Source: Enterococcus sp. 5H
GTDB taxonomy: Bacteria; Bacillota; Bacilli; Lactobacillales; Enterococcaceae
DNA length: 64,000 nt
Reading direction: 5' to 3'
Assembly: GCF_028128615.1 (NCBI RefSeq)
Contig: NZ_AMDP01000021.1
Coordinates: 1 to 64,000, forward strand
Shown: positions 45,070 to 52,953 of the stretch, in pieces
Position numbering within the stretch: position 1 is the stretch's first letter
Layout of the letters: every line of letters begins with the position of its first letter
The notes under the pieces: model-generated
What the model saw: only the letters and a program-made list of their open reading frames with translations
The model's database searches: none
What the model was told of the DNA's origin: nothing
Translations under genes and position numbers: made by a program

Positions 45070-45236
45070 AAAGTTCTAAATTCTTAGTTCTCAAATTCTT
45101 CCAAATCATCAAATCAGTATTTTCATGTTTAAAGCTACTTTAAACAGCTGATAAAGCGACCCTTTTTAAGATAGTCACAGTCCTAAACAAAACCGTGCTA
45201 TACTTAACGTAAAGAAAAATGAAGGAGCGATATACA

Positions 45237-45725
45237 ATGGAAAACCACACTGAACGAGCAGCAGAACAGAAAAAAACAGACATTGAATTTATGAAACAAG
45301 CCTTAAACCTCGCGCAATCAGCAGCAAAAAATGGCAACGAACCTTTTGGTGCACTATTGGTCAAAGGAGATCAAGTTGTTTTAACTGGAGAAAATCAAAT
45401 TCATACCGAAAGTGATCCCACATTTCATGCAGAACTCGGGCTTATCCGTGAATTTTGTTCTACTCAAAAAATAACTGATTTAGCGGAGTACACGTTATAT
45501 ACAAGTTGCGAACCTTGTTGCATGTGCACAGGAGCAATGGTTTGGAGCAATTTAGGACGAATGGTTTATAGTTTATCTCATGATGAATTAGCAGAGATTG
45601 CAGGGTTTAATATAATGATTGGAAGTGAAGAAATATTTGCAAAAAGCCCAAATCAACCTGAAGTTGTGAAAGGTATTTTACAAGAAGAAGCTGTTCCATT
45701 ATACACAAACTACTTTCAAAAATAA
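45237..45725 (+). CDS. Nucleoside/cytidine-deaminase-like protein
   Basis: A 162-residue zinc deaminase of the CMP/dCMP_cyt_deam_1 family. The zinc-binding and catalytic HAE is at FHAELGLIREF, and the PCxxC ligand set at TSCEPCCMCTGAM. The size and N-terminal layout (EFMKQALNLAQSAAKNGNEPFGALLV) fit guanine deaminase or TadA-like nucleoside deaminases. It would act in the cytoplasm on a free base, nucleoside or RNA; which one is unclear. The start is ATG 45237 behind GAAGGAG. A MazG-like gene follows after 26 bases, suggesting a two-gene nucleotide-metabolism unit. Confidence 0.87.
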   Translation: MENHTERAAEQKKTDIEFMKQALNLAQSAAKNGNEPFGALLVKGDQVVLTGENQIHTESDPTFHAELGLIREFCSTQKITDLAEYTLYTSCEPCCMCTGAMVWSNLGRMVYSLSHDELAEIAGFNIMIGSEEIFAKSPNQPEVVKGILQEEAVPLYTNYFQK

Positions 45726-45751
45726 CATTAGAATAAAAAGGAACGATTAAA

Positions 45752-46057
45752 TTGAGAAAAAATGAATACTTAGCTTTAGTAGCAATGGAAGAATGTGCTG
45801 AAATCCAACAAGCAATATCGAAAGCGCTTAGATTTGGATTTGACGATCATCACCCAGCTAGAGCAAATGAAACCAATGAAGAACAACTGCTGACAGAGTT
45901 TTACCAGCTAACAGCGATGATGGAAGAACTACAGAAGCAAGGAGTGATTAAAGGCTTTACGCAAGATCAAATTGAAGACGTAAAACGAAAGAAAATTGAA
46001 AAAGTTTATAAATATATGGACTATTCAAAAGAAAAAGCTCTGTTGGAAGAAAAATAA
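45752..46057 (+). CDS. MazG-like nucleotide pyrophosphohydrolase family protein
   Basis: A 101-residue all-alpha protein. The N-terminal helix AMEECAEIQQAISKALRFG has the E-E-x-x-E metal motif of the MazG/dUTPase-like all-alpha NTP pyrophosphatase fold, with a second acidic helix (NEEQLLTEFYQLTAMMEEL). It resembles the short single-domain proteins found in phages and mobile DNA. It probably removes pyrophosphate from a (d)NTP. The start is a TTG behind AAAGGAAC. It pairs with the deaminase upstream. Confidence 0.75.
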   Translation: MRKNEYLALVAMEECAEIQQAISKALRFGFDDHHPARANETNEEQLLTEFYQLTAMMEELQKQGVIKGFTQDQIEDVKRKKIEKVYKYMDYSKEKALLEEK

Positions 46058-46101
46058 AATTCAAGATATAAATAACAAAAAGAATGAAAAAAACTTTTTT
46101 A

Positions 46102-46110
46102 TGTTACAAT
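46102..46110 (+). promoter_or_regulatory. Extended -10 promoter of the candidate toxin locus
   Basis: TGTTACAAT (46102-46110) is an extended -10; no good -35 is visible. It would start an RNA near 46117 that covers the large hairpin and the small ORFs. Confidence 0.45.
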
Positions 46111-46150
46111 GAATAAATGTAGAAAAGTAAAAAGATGGTGTCTAGTTTTC

Positions 46151-46245
46151 TGGACAAACGCCTTTAAACAATACTGGCAGCAAATCCGCGATAAAAAGCA
46201 TCGCTATATTTGCTGCCAGTATTGTTTAGGCGCTAAGCAAGTCCA
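46151..46245 (+). ncRNA. Very long hairpin in the 5' region of the candidate toxin mRNA
   Basis: A perfect 20-bp stem (46166-46185/46208-46227) is extended inward by GCGAT/ATCGC (46188-46192/46200-46204) around the loop AAAAAGC. It is extended outward by CGCC/GGCG (46159-46162/46229-46232) and TGGAC/GTCCA (46151-46155/46241-46245). No T run follows, so it is unlikely to be a simple terminator. It probably shapes stability or translation of the downstream toxin message. Confidence 0.7.
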
Positions 46246-46291
46246 TCAAACTTTTCTATGTGGCTAAACTCTTAATAAAGGAGTGTTGCCT

Positions 46292-46324
46292 ATGGACTTA
46301 GTTATTACTCCTAGAAAGGAATAA
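46292..46324 (+). CDS. 10-codon leader ORF before the toxin ORF
   Basis: AAGGAGTG is followed by ATG and ten codons (MDLVITPRKE), then TAA at 46322-46324, two bases before the toxin ATG. The toxin ribosome site (AGAAAGGA) lies within this ORF, so translation of the two is likely coupled. Confidence 0.5.
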   Translation: MDLVITPRKE

Positions 46325-46326
46325 CA

Positions 46327-46413
46327 ATGTCAGTATTTGAAGTATTATCACTAATGATTGCTTTTGCAACGTTAGTTTTGCTGATTGTTGACGAAAAAAG
46401 ACCAAAAAAATAA
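46327..46413 (+). CDS. 28-residue Hol_Tox-like small hydrophobic peptide (candidate type I toxin)
   Basis: The ORF encodes MSVFEVLSLMIAFATLVLLI followed by VDEKRPKK: one hydrophobic helix with a charged C-terminus. The start MSxFExLxxMIxFAxL is the signature of the 'putative holin-like toxin' family of Firmicutes, related to TxpA/BsrG type I toxins. AGAAAGGA precedes the ATG. The structured leader and absence of any other coding function fit a type I toxin mRNA. The antisense RNA antitoxin was not pinned down. Too short for standard ORF calling. Confidence 0.72.
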   Translation: MSVFEVLSLMIAFATLVLLIVDEKRPKK

Positions 46414-46488
46414 CTATCTTTAAACTTTGACAAGGTTTAGATAGTTATAGTCTATTAAAAATGTCACCGTCTTTAACGGTTCTACATA

Positions 46489-46530
46489 AGAGAGGTATGT
46501 TGACGCATATCTCTCTTTTCATTTTTTATT
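46489..46530 (+). terminator. Terminator downstream of the candidate toxin
   Basis: An 11-bp stem (46489-46499/46506-46516) with loop TTGACG is followed by TTTTCATTTTTTATT. A weaker hairpin (TAACTATC...GATAGTTA, 46411-46450) lies just after the toxin stop. Confidence 0.8.
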
Positions 46531-47124
46531 GTATCATATATCCACATACGTCTTCAAGTCAGGAACACATTCTTAAATCTCCATAAACTTGCTTTTTATC
46601 TTCAAGTTTCAATTGACTATTGTAAATTATTTATATAAAATAGTAATAAATAGGACGATAAAAATATAGGCACTCTGCGGAAGATTTGGCGATCCTCCAA
46701 CAGAGCCTTATACATCAGAGAACACCTGAATGTACAAGTTGCCCGAGTCAATTTTCATTGACCTTCTTTATTTTACTCAAAATGTCAGGAAAATACTAGT
46801 CTTTTTCTGCATTTCTGTAAAAAAGTGGTTAATGCTCTTAGTTGTCTTTTGCACGGTATCTGGTAGGTGTCCAGTACCGTTTTTTTTGCGTTCTGTGAGA
46901 ACTGTGCTACAAAAAAATCCTTTTGTATCCACAGATAGTCTGAAAATAGGTGAATAGTGTCAAGTAATTTCTTAGTAAACACCGGCTTAAGACGCTGGCA
47001 GTCATTGTGTTTAAGCGGATAAATTCTACTGACCAAGAAGATCACATTTAAACAAATGGTCAATGACTGAATGAAGCGGACTTTTTCATCGTTTTCAGAC
47101 TTAATATATAATGTACTTTAATAG
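46531..47124. other. Gene-poor region, probably degraded DNA
   Basis: No credible gene. A minus-strand open frame at 46785-47063 (92 codons, MTICLNVIFLVSRIYPLK...) lacks a ribosome site and matches no family I recognise; it might be a broken piece of a larger gene or of a mobile element. A short hairpin (GGCACTCTG...CAGAGCC, about 46670-46707) is visible. Confidence 0.4.
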
Positions 47125-47361
47125 AATACTTATGATGAAGAACGATCAAATCAAGAAATCGCTCGTTATATTATAGAGAATAAGAAATCACACACGTTAA
47201 ATCAGGAAAAGTACATTGTGCTATATTCTGATTTTGATGTTAGTTTGCAGGAGAATAATCATTCAGGTTTTATGTCAGGGGCAAACTATACTAATTGGAT
47301 GTGGATTCTAAGAAAGAATAATTTTTTGAACAATTGGGAAATAGTTAGACACGGTGTTTAG
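47125..47361 (+). pseudogene. C-terminal remnant of a DUF4829-like protein
   Basis: An open stretch of 78 codons without a start codon follows a TAG at 47122-47124 and ends at TAG 47359-47361. The translation has protein-like features: ARYIIENKKSH, YIVLYSDFDVSLQENN, YTNWMWILRKNN and NNWEIVRHGV. The YSDF...W.WIL...W.I...G pattern recalls the C-terminus of DUF4829-type exported proteins. The 5' part is missing, so this is a truncated gene. Confidence 0.5.
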
Positions 47362-47470
47362 TTGAAAATGTTCTTTAAAATCCTTCTTGCCAAAGCCTTA
47401 TAAAGTAAGGTATGCTGTTCTCGTTTAGATTAAAAAAGAGCGTAATCCAGCTCTGTCAAAGGGTGAGTTT

Positions 47471-48379
47471 ATGGAAAATCAACAAGTACTATTTAATCAT
47501 AGCAAAACATCTTGGATCAGTGTCAATAGTGACAATCCGACAAGTGTTGCTGGCATCAGAGAAAAATATCAATTGAATGAAGAGTTCATCAAGTATGCTC
47601 TCGATCAGAACGAACGTGCGCGAGTAGAGTTTGATCCGTTAACTGAATCACTTTTAGTTGTGTATAATGCCCCGCTTGAGGAAAAAGAGGACAATTATTT
47701 TATTACAAATCCTGTGACGTTTATCCTTCAAAAAGATCATTTTTTTACATTTACTTCAACGAATACAGCTTATTTGGTCAAAATGATTGAAACGCTAATT
47801 CACAATGATCGAGAACAAAGTCAGTATAGTCTTTTATTTAATACAATTTTTGCAATTTCAGATAAATTTATTCCTTTAATTGAAGAAGTAAATAGTGAGC
47901 GAAATACGTTAAACAAAGATATTAAGCAAAAAATCACGAATAAAAAATTATTGGCACTTTCTGATTTATCTGTAGGTTTAGTTTATTTAACTACGGCTAT
48001 TCGTCAAAATAGTGTTTTGCTATCTTCATTAAAAGCGGTGAAAGTATACCGTCAATTAACAGAAGAAGAGAAAGAACAGTTTGAAGATGCGATTATTGAA
48101 GCCAATCAAGCAGTAGCAATGGCGCAGTTAGCAACGGATGTCCTGAAACAACTTTCCGATACGTATAATAACTTACTGAATAACAATTTAAATGACACAA
48201 TGAAAGTCCTAACGCTGTGGTCAATTATTTTAACAGTTCCAGCAATTATTACCGGATATTTTGGAATGAATATTGCCATTCCCTATATCGATGGTGGCGA
48301 CTCGTGGCTAAAAATTATTGGTCTGTGTGTCTTGATTTCGGCGTGGATCTTTTTGTTTATTTGGCGCAGAATTAAGTAA
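47471..48379 (+). CDS. CorA-family divalent cation transporter
   Basis: A 302-residue CorA-like protein. The cytoplasmic N-terminal domain and long stalk helices are followed by two C-terminal membrane helices. The first ends in the selectivity signature YFGMNI (GMN, near residue 266), with an acidic/Gly loop (PYIDGGDSW) between them, and the protein ends in a basic tail (WRRIK). It should form a pentameric Mg2+ (or Co2+/Ni2+) channel. AAAGGGTGAG precedes the ATG. It stands between the accessory region and the cyd operon. Confidence 0.93.
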   Translation: MENQQVLFNHSKTSWISVNSDNPTSVAGIREKYQLNEEFIKYALDQNERARVEFDPLTESLLVVYNAPLEEKEDNYFITNPVTFILQKDHFFTFTSTNTAYLVKMIETLIHNDREQSQYSLLFNTIFAISDKFIPLIEEVNSERNTLNKDIKQKITNKKLLALSDLSVGLVYLTTAIRQNSVLLSSLKAVKVYRQLTEEEKEQFEDAIIEANQAVAMAQLATDVLKQLSDTYNNLLNNNLNDTMKVLTLWSIILTVPAIITGYFGMNIAIPYIDGGDSWLKIIGLCVLISAWIFLFIWRRIK

Positions 48380-48785
48380 AAAAATGTGAAGGAATTCTTA
48401 TTGGAAAATCAGTGCGACTTGGTTAACTAAAAGACTGGTTTAAAGCAAAATAGAAAACGTAAATAGGTGGATTTTCAGTGAGAGAAATGCTATTTAAATT
48501 TAATTGAAATTGTTTTTTTGTTTTTATGCTAGAATTGGGCAATATTTTAATGAAAAATGCAAAGAAACATTTGTATTTTCTAAATAAAGGAGTATACTCT
48601 AAATTGGAATCATTCTAAAATTAATAAAAAGAGTTTTCACAAATGTTTTAGTTTAAAGTTTGTTTTATTCTGTATCTTTGACTCATTTTTACAGTGCCGA
48701 CCAACTGTCTAAATAAATGAATCATTTTGGAATAAAATTGGCTTCTTTCTTTTTGTGGAGGCAGTAAAAACAAGGAGGATTATGA
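48380..48785. other. cydABCD upstream region
   Basis: About 400 bases with no protein gene. An extended -10 promoter (TGCTAGAAT, 48527-48535) would give a roughly 240-base leader before cydA. AGTTTTCACAAATG (48632-48645) contains a Rex-like half-site TTCACAA but no full palindrome. No riboswitch was recognised. Confidence 0.45.
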
Positions 48786-50204
48786 ATGTTTGATATTGTA
48801 ACATTAGCAAGGTTCCAATTTGCAATGACGACAGTCTTTCATTATTTCTTCGTACCGTTTTCAATTGGATTAGCACTTGTTGTGGCAGTGATGGAAACGA
48901 TGTACGTCGTGAAAAAAGATGAACGTTATCGTAAAATGGCGAAATTTTGGGGAAATATTTTTCTATTAAGTTTTGCAGTAGGTGTAGTAACAGGTATTAT
49001 TCAAGAATTCCAATTCGGTATGAACTGGTCTGATTATTCACGGTTTGTAGGAGATATTTTCGGCGCTCCTTTAGCCATCGAAGCTTTACTTGCATTCTTC
49101 TTAGAATCAACTTTCTTAGGATTATGGATTTTCACTTGGGATAAAGTGAATCCTAAATTACATTTGACCTTTATTTGGTTAGTATTTGTCGGTTCAATGA
49201 TGTCAGCTTTCTGGATTTTAGCAGCAAACAGCTTTATGCAACATCCAGTTGGTTATACATTAAACAATGGTCGTGCAGAGTTAATTGATTTTGGTGCAGT
49301 AATTGGTAACCCGAAAGTTTGGTATGAGTTTACCCATGTTCTTTCCGGCGCAATTGTGATGGGCGGAATGATCGTTGCTGGGTTAGCTGCTTTCCAAATC
49401 TTGAAAAAACGTGATATTGATTTTCACAAAACATCTATGCGCGTTGGATTATGGATTGCTCTATTAGGGTCATTATCTGTGTTATTCACAGGTGATTTAC
49501 AAATGAAAGCATTGATTAACGATCAACCAATGAAATTTGCAGCTATGGAAGGCGATTATGAAGATTCTGGTGATCCAGCTGCTTGGACATTGATCGCATG
49601 GGCTGATGAAGCTCAGCACAAACAAGTATTTGGGATTCAAATTCCATATATGTTGAGTATCTTATCTTATAATAGCTTATCTGGTTCTGTCGATGGTATG
49701 GATACAGTTAACGAACGTTTGAAAGAAGAGTACGGCGATGATAAAAATTATTATCCGCCAGTTAATACATTATTCTGGAGCTTTAGAGTAATGGCAGGTT
49801 TTGGTGCGTTGATGTTGTTAGTTTCAGCATTGGGACTATTCTTTTCGCGTAAGAAAAAACCTTCACTTTACGAAAAACGCTGGATGGTCTGGATTGTTGC
49901 TTTATGTACATTCGCACCATTTTTAGCAAATACGACTGGTTGGCTAATTACTGAATTAGGACGTTATCCTTGGACTGTTTATGGTCTATTTACGATTGAA
50001 GACAGTGTGTCACCAAACGTATCCGTGGCTTCATTATTAACATCTAATATTATTTACTTTATCTTATTTGCTGGTTTAGGTTCCGTTATGGTTTATTTAA
50101 TTACCGTAGAGATGAAAAAAGGACCTGATTATGAAGAAAAGAAATTAGCAAAAGAAAATTCTACTGATGTAGATCCATTTGATAAGGAGGTCTTCAGCAA
50201 ATGA
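48786..50204 (+). CDS. cydA: Cytochrome bd quinol oxidase subunit I
   Basis: A 472-residue membrane subunit that oxidises quinol and reduces oxygen to water. Heme ligand His19 (TTVFHYFFVPFSIG) and His184 (FTHVLSGAIVMGG) correspond to the b595/d and b558 ligands. The proton-path Glu99 and Glu107 lie in APLAIEALLAFFLEST. A short Q loop is as usual for Firmicutes. Heme must come from outside the cell in enterococci. First gene of cydABCD; the stop overlaps cydB as ATGA. AAGGAGG precedes the ATG. Confidence 0.97.
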   Translation: MFDIVTLARFQFAMTTVFHYFFVPFSIGLALVVAVMETMYVVKKDERYRKMAKFWGNIFLLSFAVGVVTGIIQEFQFGMNWSDYSRFVGDIFGAPLAIEALLAFFLESTFLGLWIFTWDKVNPKLHLTFIWLVFVGSMMSAFWILAANSFMQHPVGYTLNNGRAELIDFGAVIGNPKVWYEFTHVLSGAIVMGGMIVAGLAAFQILKKRDIDFHKTSMRVGLWIALLGSLSVLFTGDLQMKALINDQPMKFAAMEGDYEDSGDPAAWTLIAWADEAQHKQVFGIQIPYMLSILSYNSLSGSVDGMDTVNERLKEEYGDDKNYYPPVNTLFWSFRVMAGFGALMLLVSALGLFFSRKKKPSLYEKRWMVWIVALCTFAPFLANTTGWLITELGRYPWTVYGLFTIEDSVSPNVSVASLLTSNIIYFILFAGLGSVMVYLITVEMKKGPDYEEKKLAKENSTDVDPFDKEVFSK

Positions 50205-51226
50205 GTACATTGCAATTACTTTGGTTTGTCTTGATTGGTATTTTATTCTCTGGATTCTTCTTTTTAGAAGGATTTGACTTTGGTGTAGGAATGTCTGTGC
50301 AAACATTAGCACATGACGAAGAAGAAAAAGAACAAATCATCCAAACAATAGGACCTGTTTGGGATGGTAATGAAGTTTGGTTATTAACTGCAGGAGGCGC
50401 AATGTTTGCTTCTTTCCCATACTGGTATGCTTCATTATTTAGTGGCTTTTACTTGATTTTGTTCATTATTTTAGTCGGTTTGATTATTCGTGGGGTTTCT
50501 TTTGAATTCCGTCACCGTATGCCGGATGGTAAAAGACGTAGAATGTGGAACTGGACATTGTCGATAGGTAGTTTTATTGTGCCGTTTTTCTTTGGTGTGT
50601 TATTCATTGATTTAGTTCAAGGAATGCCGCTTGATGCAGATGGCAATATGATGGCGACTTTTACAGATTATATTAATGTATTTTCAGTTGTTGGCGGTGT
50701 TGCCTTAGCATTACTATGCTATTTACATGGCTTAAACTATATTACGTTAAAAACAGAAGGTCCTGTTCGGGAACGTGCGCGTAACTATGCAAAATTATTT
50801 TACTGGATTTTATACATTGGGTTAGTCGTTTTTGCAGCATTGTTGTACTTTAAAACAGATTTCTTCGATAATCATTTCTTGTTGACTTTATTATTGGTTG
50901 TGGGGATTGTTGCAGTAACAGTTGTTGCCAATGTTAGTGTCTTTAAAGAAAAAGAAATGTTGGCGTTTATTGCTAGCGGCTTGACTCTGATTCTTTTAGT
51001 GGCATTATTATTTAGCGGTTTATTCCCGCGTGTTATGATCGGTAGTGAAGGCTATTACGATATTTTAATTAAAGATGCATCAAGTAGCCCTTATACGTTG
51101 AAAACAATGACTTGGTTATCATTAACAATCTTGCCATTTGTTTTAGCTTATACTGCTTGGTCTTACTATATCTTTAGAAAACGTATTAAACATCCAGCAA
51201 TCGCTGCTGTGGGGTATGAAGGATGA
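50201..51226 (+). CDS. cydB: Cytochrome bd quinol oxidase subunit II
   Basis: A 341-residue membrane partner of CydA with about eight helices. The family start FVLIGILFSGFFFLEGFDFG and GPVWDGNEVWLLTAGGAMFA are present. It stabilises heme binding in subunit I. Its start overlaps cydA and its stop overlaps cydC by 4 bases each. Confidence 0.97.
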   Translation: MSTLQLLWFVLIGILFSGFFFLEGFDFGVGMSVQTLAHDEEEKEQIIQTIGPVWDGNEVWLLTAGGAMFASFPYWYASLFSGFYLILFIILVGLIIRGVSFEFRHRMPDGKRRRMWNWTLSIGSFIVPFFFGVLFIDLVQGMPLDADGNMMATFTDYINVFSVVGGVALALLCYLHGLNYITLKTEGPVRERARNYAKLFYWILYIGLVVFAALLYFKTDFFDNHFLLTLLLVVGIVAVTVVANVSVFKEKEMLAFIASGLTLILLVALLFSGLFPRVMIGSEGYYDILIKDASSSPYTLKTMTWLSLTILPFVLAYTAWSYYIFRKRIKHPAIAAVGYEG

Positions 51227-52953
51227 TTGATAAAGCCATCTTAAAAATGCCGAAAATCAAAAAAATTATGATCTTGCTTGCAGGTTTTTCTTTCCTGCAA
51301 GCAGTATTTATTATAGGACAAGCATTTTATTTATCTAAAGCCGTAGTTGGGTTGTGGAGTGGTGGCCTTTTAAAAGACCAGCTGTTGAATATTTTGGTGT
51401 TCTTTTTGTTTTATACTGGACGGCATGTGGTGACCTATCTTCGGGAGAAAATGTTGGATCAATTTAGTTATGAACGTTCTCGTGAGTTAAGAGAAGCGTT
51501 GCTGCAAAAGATTTTCCGATTAGGTCCGACTGTTGTTCAAAAAAATGGTACAGGGAATATGATTACGATGGCGCTTGAAGGAATTAGTCAAACAGAGAAT
51601 TATCTGCATTTGATTTTAATGAAAATCATGAATATGATGATTATTCCGTGGATTATTCTGGCCTTTGTTTTTACACAAGACATTCGTTCGGGTATTGTTT
51701 TGCTAATTGTATTTCCGTTAATTATTATTTTTATGATTGTTCTAGGGTATGCTGCTCAAAGTAAAGCAGATAAACAATACAAAGCTTTTCAATTATTGTC
51801 TAACCACTTTATTGATTCGTTAAGAGGTTTAGACACGCTGAAATTGTTTGGTTTAAGTAAAAAGTATGCAGGTAGTATTTATAATACGAGTGAACGTTTT
51901 AGAATGGCGACGATGAGTACCTTGAAAATTGCGATTTTATCAACGTTTGCTTTAGATTTCTTTACAACGTTGTCAGTAGCTGTTGTGGCTGTCTTTTTAG
52001 GTTTGAGTTTATTGAACGGCGGGATTTTGTTATTTCCAGCGTTAACGACATTGATTTTAGCACCGGAATTCTTTTTACCTGTTCGTGATTTTGCTAGTGA
52101 TTATCATGCAACATTGGATGGGAAAAATTCATTTCAAGCGATTCAAGCTGTTTTAGATTTGCCGGAAATGTCAGAGACAGATCGTTTGTTGTTGGAAGAT
52201 TGGGCAACCTCAACTGAATTATCGATGAATGGTTTAAGTTTTACGTATGAAGATGCAGGAAAACCAGCATTAAGTGATTTAACGTTTGGTGCAAAAGGGT
52301 ATCAAAAAATTGGAATTATCGGTGCTAGCGGTTCCGGGAAATCAACGTTGATTAATGTTTTGAGCGGCTTTTTAGAACCTGATGCTGAAGGCACAAAAAT
52401 CACGATTGATGGACAAGAAATTCCACATTTTTTACAAAAAGATTGGCAAAAACAAGTGTTGTATATTCCGCAGTCGCCGTACATTTTCCAAGATACTTTA
52501 GCAAACAACGTTCGTTTTTATACACCAGAAGCCGTGGATGAGCAAGTTTTAGCGGCGATCCAGTTAGTCGGTTTAGAACCGCTTGTAAACGAGTTGTCAG
52601 AGGGTATAAATACAGTGATTGGCGAAAGCGGTCGGATGTTAAGTGGCGGTCAAGCACAGCGTGTGGCGCTTGCTAGAGCTTTTTTGGACCAACAAAGACG
52701 TGTTTTACTATTTGATGAACCAACAGCACATTTAGATATTGAAACGGAAGTAGAATTAAAAGAAAGAATGTTGCCATTGATGCAGGATCATTTAGTTTTC
52801 TTTGCAACTCATAGACTACATTGGATGGCTGAAATGGATTATATTTTGGTGATGGACAAAGGGCAAGTGGTTGAAATGGGTACCTTGGATGAACTAATAG
52901 CGAAAAATGGTTACTATGTGAATTTAATGAATCAAATGAGGGGAGAAAACTAA
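51223..52953 (+). CDS. cydC: Cytochrome bd assembly ABC exporter subunit 1 (CydC/CydD type)
   Basis: A 576-residue ABC half-transporter with an N-terminal six-helix membrane domain (about 1-310) and a C-terminal ATPase: Walker A GASGSGKST, signature LSGGQAQRVALARAF and Walker B VLLFDEPTAHLD. Together with the next gene it forms the heterodimer needed for bd oxidase assembly (thiol/heme-linked export in E. coli). Naming of C versus D is by gene order. It overlaps both neighbours. Confidence 0.94.
   Translation: MIDKAILKMPKIKKIMILLAGFSFLQAVFIIGQAFYLSKAVVGLWSGGLLKDQLLNILVFFLFYTGRHVVTYLREKMLDQFSYERSRELREALLQKIFRLGPTVVQKNGTGNMITMALEGISQTENYLHLILMKIMNMMIIPWIILAFVFTQDIRSGIVLLIVFPLIIIFMIVLGYAAQSKADKQYKAFQLLSNHFIDSLRGLDTLKLFGLSKKYAGSIYNTSERFRMATMSTLKIAILSTFALDFFTTLSVAVVAVFLGLSLLNGGILLFPALTTLILAPEFFLPVRDFASDYHATLDGKNSFQAIQAVLDLPEMSETDRLLLEDWATSTELSMNGLSFTYEDAGKPALSDLTFGAKGYQKIGIIGASGSGKSTLINVLSGFLEPDAEGTKITIDGQEIPHFLQKDWQKQVLYIPQSPYIFQDTLANNVRFYTPEAVDEQVLAAIQLVGLEPLVNELSEGINTVIGESGRMLSGGQAQRVALARAFLDQQRRVLLFDEPTAHLDIETEVELKERMLPLMQDHLVFFATHRLHWMAEMDYILVMDKGQVVEMGTLDELIAKNGYYVNLMNQMRGEN

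Noticed and set aside
46785-47063. Minus-strand 92-codon frame as a transposase remnant
   Set aside because: I could not match it to any transposase family and it has no ribosome site, so it is described only as unassigned degraded DNA.
48600-48660. Tiny ORF after AAAGGAG at about 48593 upstream of cydA
   Set aside because: It runs only four codons before a stop (MESF), too short to call even as a leader peptide.
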